From positions 1 to 34,185 of the forward strand of contig JAJAZB010000216.1 in assembly GCA_026785975.1 (NCBI GenBank): DNA of 34,185 nucleotides, read 5' to 3'. Positions 8,256 to 14,886 of the stretch are shown here, in pieces (positions within the stretch are counted from its first letter, which is position 1; each line of letters begins with the position of its first letter). A program made the translations under genes and the position numbers. Source of the DNA: Cytophagaceae bacterium (GTDB lineage Bacteria; Bacteroidota; Bacteroidia; Cytophagales; Spirosomataceae). The notes beneath the pieces were generated by a model. It was not told the origin of the DNA. It searched no databases and saw nothing but the letters and a program-made list of their open reading frames with translations.

Positions 8256-8646
8256 CGGTGTCCGGCGCTTTAGCGACTACGTCGATTTCCACTTTAATGC
8301 CATTGGCCAACCCTGATTGTACCGTGGTGCGGGCGGGTTTTACGCCCGAAAAATAACTGGCGTACACTTGGTTGTAGGCGGCAAAATCGGCGATGTCGGC
8401 CAGGTGAACCGTGCTTTTTACCACATTGTCCCAGGTGCAACCGGCGGCTTCGAGAATGCGCTGGACGTTGTGCAGGGTGAGGCGGGTTTCCTCCTCGATG
8501 GTACCTAGGACGAACTTGCCTTTGGCAAAATCGATGGGTCCCTGACCCGACACGTACAACCAGCCATCCACCAAAACGCCGGAGGAAAAGGCACCCGTCG
8601 AGAAGCCTTCGCGGGCGTCGGGGTGGGGGATTTCTGTTTTTTTCAT
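8248..8646 (-). CDS. ridA: RidA family enamine/imine deaminase
   Basis: Hydrolyses reactive enamine/imine intermediates such as 2-aminoacrylate formed by PLP dehydratases. It has 132 residues from the ATG at 8646 (MKKTEIPHPDAREGF). A longer reading from 8715 adds unrelated residues and runs into a terminator-like hairpin, so it is rejected. Family residues are visible: a VSGQGPID strand, the substrate-carboxylate arginine in PARTTVQ and the glutamate in KVEIDVVA. The stop codon overlaps the start of the PLP enzyme by 8 bp, a translational-coupling arrangement. Confidence 0.92.
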   Translation of the reverse strand: MKKTEIPHPDAREGFSTGAFSSGVLVDGWLYVSGQGPIDFAKGKFVLGTIEEETRLTLHNVQRILEAAGCTWDNVVKSTVHLADIADFAAYNQVYASYFSGVKPARTTVQSGLANGIKVEIDVVAKAPDTDE

Positions 8647-8683
8647 GGCGTGTTTGAAATAAAATAGAGTGTTACAAAATTGA

Positions 8684-8731
8684 TTTTGCCGTCCGGCGGG
8701 TTGGCTGGCGTTCACCCGCCGGAAGGCAAAA
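8684..8731 (-). terminator. 18-bp hairpin between DUF155 gene and ridA
   Basis: The arms 8684-8701 and 8714-8731 pair with one mismatch and a 12-nt loop. The outer ends are TTTT/AAAA, followed on the minus strand by a T-rich stretch. It is placed 33 bp after the stop of the minus-strand DUF155 gene, so an intrinsic terminator is likely, though its size and position also fit the window's palindrome class. Confidence 0.6.
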
Positions 8732-8763
8732 AAGCCGCCGGGGACGCCCAGTCCGATGGGGGT

Positions 8764-9540
8764 TTAAAGCACCCACCGGACGATCAAATCGCCGACTTCG
8801 ATCATAATCAGGATGATGATAATCCACTCCAGGCGGGTGCTTTCGCGGTTTTGGAGGAACTCGGTGAAGAGCGTCAGGTTTTCCTGAACGATTTTGAGTT
8901 TGTAATCCACGTCGCGGTAGCGCATCCGCAGGTCGAAAGTCTTCTTGAGGCCCTCGTCAATTTTCCCGAGCAACTCGTTTTCCCAAACACTGTCGGGCGC
9001 GTCGAAAATGTAGAGGTTGTCGATGATGCTATTTTTGATGTTGAGCGTTTTGCCGATGAATTTGAGCAGGTTAGTTTTTGAAATCGGCAGGCTTCCGTTG
9101 CGTTCGAGTTGGTCGGTGAGGCGTTTGGTATCGGTCAGGATGCCCAGGCCGAGGTCTTCGTAATAATCGAGTGCCACGGATTGCGCCACGTTGAGCATCA
9201 CGATGCGCAGCCCCTCGTCGGTGAGTTCGGGCAGGCTGATGGCGTTGTACGTGGTTTGGATGGGTACGCCGGGATTGATGAGAATCTCGAAGTCTTCGCG
9301 GTAATCCTGACTGATTTCGTCCTCGGCGTAGGTGCGGATGAATTTGAGCAAATTGCTCTTTTCCAAATCGCTGAACCCGGCGAAAGCCACCACACCGTAG
9401 CTGAAGAGGTAGAAATACTGGTCGGTATCCTGTTTGTAAAACAGTTCGGAGTTGTTGGCTTCGAGGGGCGAACTGGTGTATTCACTCCGAAACTTTTTCA
9501 ATTGAATCACCTCGGCGATCTGGTAGGCTTCGATGTTCAT
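8764..9540 (-). CDS. RMD1/DUF155 family membrane-anchored protein
   Basis: A 258-residue protein of the RMD1/DUF155 family (yeast Rmd1/Rmd8 and mitochondrial RMND1 relatives; biochemical role unknown in bacteria). Visible features are an N-terminal domain with a FYLFSYGVVAFAGF strand pair, a central helical region (LNVAQSVALDYYEDL), and a long helix carrying KIDEGLKKTFDLRMRYRDVDYKL. One C-terminal transmembrane helix (about 238-256, EWIIIILIMIEVGDLIV) makes it a tail-anchored protein facing the cytoplasm. It is divergent from the MFS gene. TACCTTTG on the minus strand (9563-9570) is a good -7 element. No molecular function is proposed. Confidence 0.85.
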   Translation of the reverse strand: MNIEAYQIAEVIQLKKFRSEYTSSPLEANNSELFYKQDTDQYFYLFSYGVVAFAGFSDLEKSNLLKFIRTYAEDEISQDYREDFEILINPGVPIQTTYNAISLPELTDEGLRIVMLNVAQSVALDYYEDLGLGILTDTKRLTDQLERNGSLPISKTNLLKFIGKTLNIKNSIIDNLYIFDAPDSVWENELLGKIDEGLKKTFDLRMRYRDVDYKLKIVQENLTLFTEFLQNRESTRLEWIIIILIMIEVGDLIVRWVL

Positions 9541-9618
9541 GCGCGGATAGGATTGTTTAATCCAAAGGTAGGAGTTCTACGGTGTAAGGTGACGCATTGG
9601 TCTGGAACCGGGCGGGCA

Positions 9619-10956
9619 ATGGCGATTTTGTTTCGTCAACTTGCTTATCTTGCCCGACGAACGACTCACAAACCCCTTGACGACGTACATCCGTTGAAAC
9701 CAATTCCCTACCGGTGGCGCATTTGCGCGCTCTTGTTTCTGGCCACAACCATCAACCACCTCGACCGGCAGGTGTTCGGTATTCTCGCGCCTCAACTTCA
9801 GGCCGATTTTAGCATTAGCGAAGAACAGTACGGGTGGATTGTCAGCGGGTTTCAAGCCAGTTTCGCGGTCGGGCTGGTGAGCGCGGGCTGGCTCCTCGAC
9901 CGGTTTGGCATCCGGCTCATTTATGCGGCGGCGATGCTGCTCTGGAGTATTTCCGACATGGCCCACGCGTTTGGTCGCGGGGCGGTGAGTTTTGGGTTGG
10001 CGCGGGTGGGGCTGGGCTTTGGTGAGGCGGGCAATCCGCCCGCGTTTGTGAAGGTACTGGGCGAATGGTTTCCGTTGAAAGAGCGGGCATTTGCGGCGGG
10101 TCTCGTCAACTCAGGCGCCAACATCGGCGCGATCGTGGCCCCGTTACTGGTTCCGTATCTGGCGATAAATTTTGGCTGGCAGTGGGCGTTTATCGGTACG
10201 GGACTGATTGGCTTTGTCTGGTTGGCGCTCTGGTTGCCCAGCTATCACCCGCCCCGGCTGCATCCGAAACTATCCGCGCAGGAATTGGCCTTTATCGAAA
10301 GCGATCGCCCGGAGGGACAGCCTTTAGTGACAACCGGCCCGGTATCGTACCGCTTTCTGCTGACGTTACGGGCCACCTGGGGCATTGGGTTGGCGCGTTT
10401 TCTGACCGACCCCGTCTGGTGGATTTTCCTGTACTGGTTACCTAAATTCCTGGCTAAAAACCACGGCTTGCAACTGGGTAGCATCGGCCCGCCACTGCTG
10501 ACGATTTACCTCGTGGCCGACGTGGGCAGCATCGGGGGTGGTTGGTTTTCGTCGTATTTGTTGAAACAAGGCTACTCCCTCAACACCGCCCGCAAAGTCA
10601 CCATGTTGCTGGCGGGCGTATGCGTGGTGCCAATTTTTTTCGCTTCCCGCACCACTGATCTTTGGACCGCCGTGGCGCTGACTTCGCTGGCCGTAGCGGG
10701 TCATCAGGCCTGGGCGGCTAATATTTTTACGCTGCATTCGGATATTTATCCACCCCGGATGGTCGCTTCGGCGACCGGGTTGACGGGCCTGATTGGGGCC
10801 ATCGGCGGTATGCTGGTCGCGCCGGTCGTGGGGGCCGTGTTGGGTTTTACGGGTAGTTATATCCCTATTTTTACAGTGGCGTCGCTGGCTTATTTGGCGG
10901 GTTGGGGATTGCTGCAGGGGTTGGTGCCCCGCATTGCGCCCCTGCAAGTAGACTAA
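9619..10956 (+). CDS. MFS transporter, hexuronate/anion:cation symporter (ACS) type
   Basis: Twelve-helix major facilitator, 445 residues. The first helix carries TTINHLDRQVFGILAP and the second loop WLLDRFGIRLIYA, and GFGEAGNPPAFVKVLGEWFP follows, all typical of the ACS family that moves hexuronates or other organic anions with H+ or Na+. The substrate is not determinable. The reading frame is open far upstream, but that part is antisense to the DUF155 gene. The only ATG in the intergenic gap is at 9619. A TTG at 9694 would give a shorter N-terminus (KPIPYRWRICAL) closer to relatives I remember, so the start is uncertain by 25 codons. Confidence 0.88.
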   Translation: MAILFRQLAYLARRTTHKPLDDVHPLKPIPYRWRICALLFLATTINHLDRQVFGILAPQLQADFSISEEQYGWIVSGFQASFAVGLVSAGWLLDRFGIRLIYAAAMLLWSISDMAHAFGRGAVSFGLARVGLGFGEAGNPPAFVKVLGEWFPLKERAFAAGLVNSGANIGAIVAPLLVPYLAINFGWQWAFIGTGLIGFVWLALWLPSYHPPRLHPKLSAQELAFIESDRPEGQPLVTTGPVSYRFLLTLRATWGIGLARFLTDPVWWIFLYWLPKFLAKNHGLQLGSIGPPLLTIYLVADVGSIGGGWFSSYLLKQGYSLNTARKVTMLLAGVCVVPIFFASRTTDLWTAVALTSLAVAGHQAWAANIFTLHSDIYPPRMVASATGLTGLIGAIGGMLVAPVVGAVLGFTGSYIPIFTVASLAYLAGWGLLQGLVPRIAPLQVD

Positions 10957-10984
10957 AAAAAAGCCTACTCATTTCTGAATAGGC
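10955..10984 (-). terminator. Intrinsic terminator of the Hsp20-like gene
   Basis: GCCTACTC (10963-10970) pairs with GAATAGGC (10977-10984) with one mismatch. On the minus strand the hairpin is followed by eight T residues (complement of 10955-10962). It directly abuts the MFS stop codon on the opposite strand. Confidence 0.75.
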
Positions 10985-11013
10985 CTCGGGCAAAAGTAGG
11001 GATGCGCACCGGA

Positions 11014-11418
11014 TTATTGTTCAATTTCAACGTGTTTGCGGAAGCCCTTCGTCTTGTCGTTGAAGGGCAGGAATACCAACCAGTGGCCGTTCTGATATCG
11101 CGCCGAAATGCTGGTTACGTCCACGTCATTCGGCAAAACGAAGTTGCTAATCGAACTGGGCAGGTACGTGCTGGCTTCCGCGTCTTCACGGGAGGCGCTC
11201 CTCCGGGCCAGAACGGGGTGGAGTTGGTAAATCCACAAACGTCCGTCGGATACGTCGACCTGAAGTTGGTCGGCTTGTAGTCCGGGCACGTTCACCAAAA
11301 CTTCATAGCCTTCCTCTTGCCGGGCTACCTGCACCCGTGATTGACTGCGCCCCCCATTCAAGGTGTTGAACAAGTCGACACTGGCTAATATTTCTTTTGG
11401 AATTTTGATCGTCTTCAT
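11014..11418 (-). CDS. Hsp20/alpha-crystallin-like protein
   Basis: A 134-residue protein with a probable alpha-crystallin domain: EEGYEVLVNVPGLQADQLQVDVSDGRLWI matches the early strands of the sHSP fold. The region YLPSSISNFVLPNDVDVTSISARYQNGHWLVFLPF matches the later strands, where the usual GVL is replaced by GHWLVFLP. The N-terminal arm is short and there is no clear IxI tail motif, so oligomerisation may differ from classical small heat-shock proteins. The likely role is an ATP-independent holdase or a derived structural role. It is followed by its own terminator. A divergent-paralogue reading is possible. Confidence 0.72.
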   Translation of the reverse strand: MKTIKIPKEILASVDLFNTLNGGRSQSRVQVARQEEGYEVLVNVPGLQADQLQVDVSDGRLWIYQLHPVLARRSASREDAEASTYLPSSISNFVLPNDVDVTSISARYQNGHWLVFLPFNDKTKGFRKHVEIEQ

Positions 11419-11564
11419 GATTTTTCGTGTTGATATCCGTGTTGTTAAAAGACTGTGCCGAATCCCACTTTTGTCAAAAAGGCAGGCTTAAAAACACGAA
11501 ACGGCCAATTTGACGGGGTGCGGTTTTCCGAACAAAAGGTATCAATACCCAATTGGAAAGCAGG

Positions 11565-11596
11565 ATTGGAAACCACTCCCCGTGGCGGTACATTTG
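11565..11596 (+). promoter_or_regulatory. Probable metF promoter
   Basis: A perfect -7 element TACATTTG (11589-11596) lies 20 nt after ATTG (11565-11568), a 3-of-4 match to the TTTG -33 element. The resulting leader would be about 15 nt before the metF ATG. Confidence 0.5.
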
Positions 11597-11618
11597 TATT
11601 TCTGAATGCGCTCGTACG

Positions 11619-12572
11619 ATGACTAAAATTACTGAATACATTCGCCAGGCTGCTGGTAAACCGCTTTTTTCCATTGAAATCATTCCACCGCTCAAAGGAG
11701 AAAGTATCCGTGCGCTGATGGATTCTCTTGAACCGCTGATGGAATTCAAACCGCCTTTTGTCGATGTCACCTACCACCGCGAAGAATATCTTGAGAAGGT
11801 AATCGATGGCCAGATTGCCCGGATTCCCATTCGCAAACGCCCCGGCACGGTGGGTATTTGCGCTTCGCTGATGCAACGTTTCGGAGTAGAAGCGGTGCCG
11901 CACGTGATCTGTGGCGGTTTTACGAAAGAGGAGACCGAAGATTTTCTCTTCGATCTGCACTACCTCGGCGTTGAAAATGTGCTCGTGTTGCGCGGGGACC
12001 CGCTGAAAGGGCACTCGACGTTTAGCCCCGAAAAAGGCGGCCATGCGTTTGCAACCGACTTGATTAAACAGGTTGTCGATATGAACAACGGGCGTCTCCT
12101 GCACGAAGAAACCAAATCATCACCCACCAACTTTTGCGTTGGCGTGTCGGGCTACCCGGAAAAGCATTTCGAGGCGCCCAACCGCAACGCTGATTTTAAG
12201 TTTTTGAAACAGAAAGTGGATTTGGGCGCGGAGTACATCGTCACGCAGATGTTTTTTGACAACCAGAAATTTTTCGATTTTGTCGCGAAATGCCGGGAAG
12301 CCGGGATCGACGTGCCGATCATTCCGGGCCTGAAACCGCTCTCGACCCGGAAGCAACTCACCGCGCTACCCCGGGTGTTTCACCTCGATATTCCCGACGA
12401 ACTCGAAGAAGCCGCGATGGCTTGCCAAACCGACAAGGAGGTTCGGCAGGTGGGTATCGACTGGGGCATTCAGCAATGCCGCGAACTGATCGCGGCGGGC
12501 GCGCCGGTGCTCCATTTTTACACGATGGGCAAGTCGGATAATGTGCGCAACATTGCGGAGGCTGTTTTCTGA
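11619..12572 (+). CDS. metF: 5,10-Methylenetetrahydrofolate reductase MetF
   Basis: FAD enzyme reducing methylene-THF to 5-methyl-THF, the methyl donor for MetH. It has 317 residues from the ATG at 11619 (MTKITEYIRQAAGKPLFSIE). The barrel begins with FSIEIIPP, the catalytic glutamate motif. VDVTYH, LVLRGDPLKG and the QMFFDNQKFFDF region follow, and HFYTMGK is near the end. The upstream frame back to 11553 crosses the predicted promoter and is rejected. The stop codon is followed after 5 nt by a perfect palindrome. It is shorter by one regulatory domain than eukaryotic MTHFR, as expected for bacteria. Confidence 0.95.
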   Translation: MTKITEYIRQAAGKPLFSIEIIPPLKGESIRALMDSLEPLMEFKPPFVDVTYHREEYLEKVIDGQIARIPIRKRPGTVGICASLMQRFGVEAVPHVICGGFTKEETEDFLFDLHYLGVENVLVLRGDPLKGHSTFSPEKGGHAFATDLIKQVVDMNNGRLLHEETKSSPTNFCVGVSGYPEKHFEAPNRNADFKFLKQKVDLGAEYIVTQMFFDNQKFFDFVAKCREAGIDVPIIPGLKPLSTRKQLTALPRVFHLDIPDELEEAAMACQTDKEVRQVGIDWGIQQCRELIAAGAPVLHFYTMGKSDNVRNIAEAVF

Positions 12573-12577
12573 CGACA

Positions 12578-12610
12578 AGCGTTGACAACTTTTTAAAAGT
12601 TGTCAACGCT
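12578..12610 (+). repeat. Perfect 33-nt palindrome after metF
   Basis: Arms AGCGTTGACAACTTTT (12578-12593) and its exact complement (12595-12610) meet at a single T. It starts 5 nt after the metF stop and ends 22 nt before the HMG-CoA lyase start. It could act as a terminator between the genes, although no T-tract follows on either strand. It belongs to the stop-anchored palindrome class of this window. Confidence 0.85.
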
Positions 12611-12632
12611 AAACACAACCAACTTCTAAGTC

Positions 12633-13475
12633 ATGAAACTCGTCGAATGCCCCCGCGATGCCATGCAGGGTCTGGCGCATTTCGTGCCGACTGAGGTGAA
12701 AGCCGTGTATCTCAACCATTTGCTGGAGGTGGGTTTTGATACGCTCGACTTCGGGAGTTTCGTGTCGCCCAAAGCGATTCCGCAACTGCGCGATACGGCC
12801 CAAGTACTGGCGCAGCTTGACCTGTCGGCGACAAAAACCCGGTTGCTGGCCATTGTGGCCAACCCGCGTGGGGCCACGGATGCCTGTCAGTTTGAGGAGA
12901 TCAGTTATCTGGGTTACCCGCTGTCGGTATCCGAAACGTTTCAGCAACGCAACACCAACCGGTCGATTACGGAGGCTCTCGGCGAACTGGCCGAAATACA
13001 GAATTTGTGCATCCGGGCAGGAAAAACGTTGGTTGTGTACCTTTCGATGGGTTTTGGCAATCCGTACGGGGATGCGTACAGCCCGGAGATGGTCGCCGGG
13101 TTTGCGGAGAAATTAGCGGCCATGGGCGTAAAAATCGCGGCCCCTTCGGATACGGTTGGCTCGGCCACCCCCGCCGAAATCGAGGATTTATTCACGACGT
13201 TGATCCCGGCTTTCCCGGCGATTGAATTTGGTGCGCACCTGCATTCGACGCCCCAGGCAGTCGAAGCGAAAATCGCCGCTGCGTACAGCGCCGGAGTACG
13301 ACGTATAGACGGCGCGTTACGGGGTTACGGCGGCTGCCCGATGGCCAAAGACGACCTGACCGGCAACCTGCCCACCGAGCGCATTATTGATTGGCTGGAG
13401 AGCCAAAATATTGATTTACAATTGAATAAAGATGCTTTCGCCGAGTCGATGGCGTATTCCAGTCGGGTTTTTTAG
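12633..13475 (+). CDS. Hydroxymethylglutaryl-CoA lyase
   Basis: Cleaves HMG-CoA to acetyl-CoA and acetoacetate (leucine degradation/ketone body route). It has 280 residues of the DRE-TIM (HMGL-like) barrel. The N-terminal motif ECPRDAMQG supplies catalytic R8. FGSFVSPKAIPQ follows the second strand. AHLHST supplies the metal-binding H202 and H204, and GALRGYGGCPMAKDDLTGN is the HMG-CoA lyase signature with its catalytic cysteine (C235). The cysteine loop separates it from homocitrate and isopropylmalate synthases. It is co-directional with metF but separated from it by the palindrome. Confidence 0.93.
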   Translation: MKLVECPRDAMQGLAHFVPTEVKAVYLNHLLEVGFDTLDFGSFVSPKAIPQLRDTAQVLAQLDLSATKTRLLAIVANPRGATDACQFEEISYLGYPLSVSETFQQRNTNRSITEALGELAEIQNLCIRAGKTLVVYLSMGFGNPYGDAYSPEMVAGFAEKLAAMGVKIAAPSDTVGSATPAEIEDLFTTLIPAFPAIEFGAHLHSTPQAVEAKIAAAYSAGVRRIDGALRGYGGCPMAKDDLTGNLPTERIIDWLESQNIDLQLNKDAFAESMAYSSRVF

Positions 13476-13523
13476 AAATTAAGTGTAATGGGTTCAGACG
13501 ATTATAACCCGAAGTCTGACTCC

Positions 13524-13562
13524 TTCAACTATGCACTATGCCCTCTGCACTATGCCCTAAAT
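13524..13562 (-). repeat. Dispersed 39-bp word repeat, copy B
   Basis: The complement of this stretch matches 6920-6958 in 38 of 39 bases. It overlaps the stop codon (TAG at 13557-13559) of the downstream minus-strand gene. A small inverted pair TCAGAC/GTCTGA (13494-13499, 13514-13519) lies beside it. Together with that pair it fills the short convergent gap after HMG-CoA lyase. Confidence 0.85.
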
Positions 13563-14087
13563 CTCCATAAAATTCGTCCGCACTTCTTCTTTCAAAAACC
13601 GCAGGGCTTCATCCGTTGGATTGGGGCTGAGTAGCACCCAACGTTCAAAAATTTGCCGGGAAAGTTCGATGGGAGCGGCTTCGGCGGGAAGTTCCTGCGC
13701 CGCCGTGTTGATGGTGGCCACGACTTCATTCATGGCGTGACGAATATGCGCCCAGGCTTCGTTGCTCAGGTACACTTGCTGAGCCAGGTTGTGGTTAAAT
13801 TCTTCGCGTAAATCGGTCAGTAGCACTTGCTGAAGTTCGAGGACACTTTGGGCATTGCCGCTTAGGCGTAGCAGGAGATTGTTGGGGCTGGAACGTTCCA
13901 GAAATAACACCATGCGTTCGTAAGCCTGCAACCGGATGGGCAACAGTGTGCGGGCGTAGTCGGCCTTCAGGTCGGTCTGCTTTTGAATTAACTCTTTGTT
14001 CAGAAATGCGCGCACCGTCAGGTACATGGCGTACAGCACGAGTGCGCCAGGAAGGACGATTTTTACCAGTTCGGTCAATAACTCCAT
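13557..14087 (-). CDS. Conserved Bacteroidota membrane-anchored protein (possibly DUF7935)
   Basis: A 176-residue protein without a recognised catalytic domain. It has one N-terminal transmembrane helix (about 8-28, VKIVLPGALVLYAMYLTVRAF), then a mostly helical soluble part rich in charged and Leu/Gln residues (AYERMVLFLERSSPNNLLLRL, EFNHNLAQQVYLSNEAW). It resembles a small family found widely in Bacteroidota, which I remember only as a domain of unknown function. The C-terminal residues NFMEI stop at a TAG that lies inside a dispersed repeat. TAGTTTTG on the minus strand (14130-14137) could be its -7 element. No function is proposed. Confidence 0.75.
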   Translation of the reverse strand: MELLTELVKIVLPGALVLYAMYLTVRAFLNKELIQKQTDLKADYARTLLPIRLQAYERMVLFLERSSPNNLLLRLSGNAQSVLELQQVLLTDLREEFNHNLAQQVYLSNEAWAHIRHAMNEVVATINTAAQELPAEAAPIELSRQIFERWVLLSPNPTDEALRFLKEEVRTNFMEI

Positions 14088-14207
14088 ATTTCAAGCGAGT
14101 GCGTAGCCGGATTCCAGCGAATGAAGGGGCAAAACTACTAAATTCGCTTCCAAACTATTATATCCAAAGCAGTCCTTCAACGTCTGACGATGGGTTCGCC
14201 TCCGTTC

Positions 14208-14513
14208 ATGAACAAACCAATTGAACCGGTTCATTTGACCGCCGCCGCCCAACAGCAGATTCGCGCCATTGTGCGGGAAAAAGGCATCCCGGAATTTTAC
14301 AGCCTGCGAATCGGTCTGCGCGGGGCCAGTTGCGGGGCCTCGTACCTGTTGGGCTTCGATACCCGCGCCGAGGCCGATGAACTGTACGACGTGGCGGGCA
14401 TTTCCATTCTCATCGACCGCTGCCACCTGATGCACGTGCTGGGGCTGGCCATCGACTTTGAAGACGGGGAGGAAGGAGCCGGTTTTACGTTTAACAAACC
14501 GAATATTTCCTAA
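14208..14513 (+). CDS. IscA/HesB-like protein lacking the C-terminal CGC motif
   Basis: Iron-sulfur cluster A-type carrier fold, 101 residues from the ATG at 14208; an ATG at 14190 would add six residues. The family core is clear: LTAAAQQQIRAIV, then LRIGLRGASCGASYLLGFD with the first ligand cysteine C42, and VLGLAIDFEDGEEGAGFTFNKPN at the end. The usual C-terminal CGCG pair after NPN is absent, because the protein ends at NKPNIS. A second cysteine, C72, sits in RCHLM. It may therefore bind clusters differently, or be a non-canonical paralogue. It is divergent from the membrane-anchored gene. Confidence 0.8.
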   Translation: MNKPIEPVHLTAAAQQQIRAIVREKGIPEFYSLRIGLRGASCGASYLLGFDTRAEADELYDVAGISILIDRCHLMHVLGLAIDFEDGEEGAGFTFNKPNIS

Positions 14514-14574
14514 TTATGCATTCCCATTTTTTATGGATTGCGGGAGAATTCTGTTTCAATTGACGCCTTTTAAC

Positions 14575-14788
14575 TGATGTTGCGTAAACCTCCCCAGGTA
14601 GGGCCTTGCTCGATGCCCCTTCAAAGTTAAAGTCTTGAATAAAGTAGGTTGAACGATGAGGTTGTCTTTGAAACTTTGTCAAAGTTTAGAACTTTGACAA
14701 AGTTGACGCAGCAGCATACCAACTAATCACTCAATACAAGTAGGGGCTATAGCCCAGAGCGGGGTTTGGGGAGGTTGGCGTAACATCA
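14575..14788 (+). repeat. Nested palindromic element in a 373-bp gene-free gap
   Basis: The gap 14514-14886 contains no gene. Outer arms 14575-14596 and 14767-14788 (TGATGTT...ACCTCCCCA and complement) match in 19 of 22 positions. Inside, AACTTTGTCAAAGTT (14672-14686) and AACTTTGACAAAGTT (14690-14704) are exact complements across a 3-nt loop, and each is itself almost a palindrome. The whole is about 214 bp, has no coding potential and lies upstream of the histidine kinase. It resembles a MITE with terminal inverted repeats or two palindromes nested by successive insertion. Confidence 0.75.
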
Positions 14789-14886
14789 GCTTTTAAGTAT
14801 CTTGTCGACACATCTTATTTTGTTTTGCGGAAAATTGGCATGATTTTTCGGTAAGTACCTTTAATTCACTAACCCAATCCTTTAGC

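Noticed and set aside
8647-8715. Extended RidA start
   Set aside because: The extra residues are encoded by a terminator-like hairpin region, and the ATG at 8646 gives the family N-terminus.
9109-9618. 170-codon upstream extension of the MFS transporter
   Set aside because: This part is antisense to the DUF155 gene and reads unlike a transporter N-terminus; the intergenic ATG at 9619 or TTG at 9694 is preferred.
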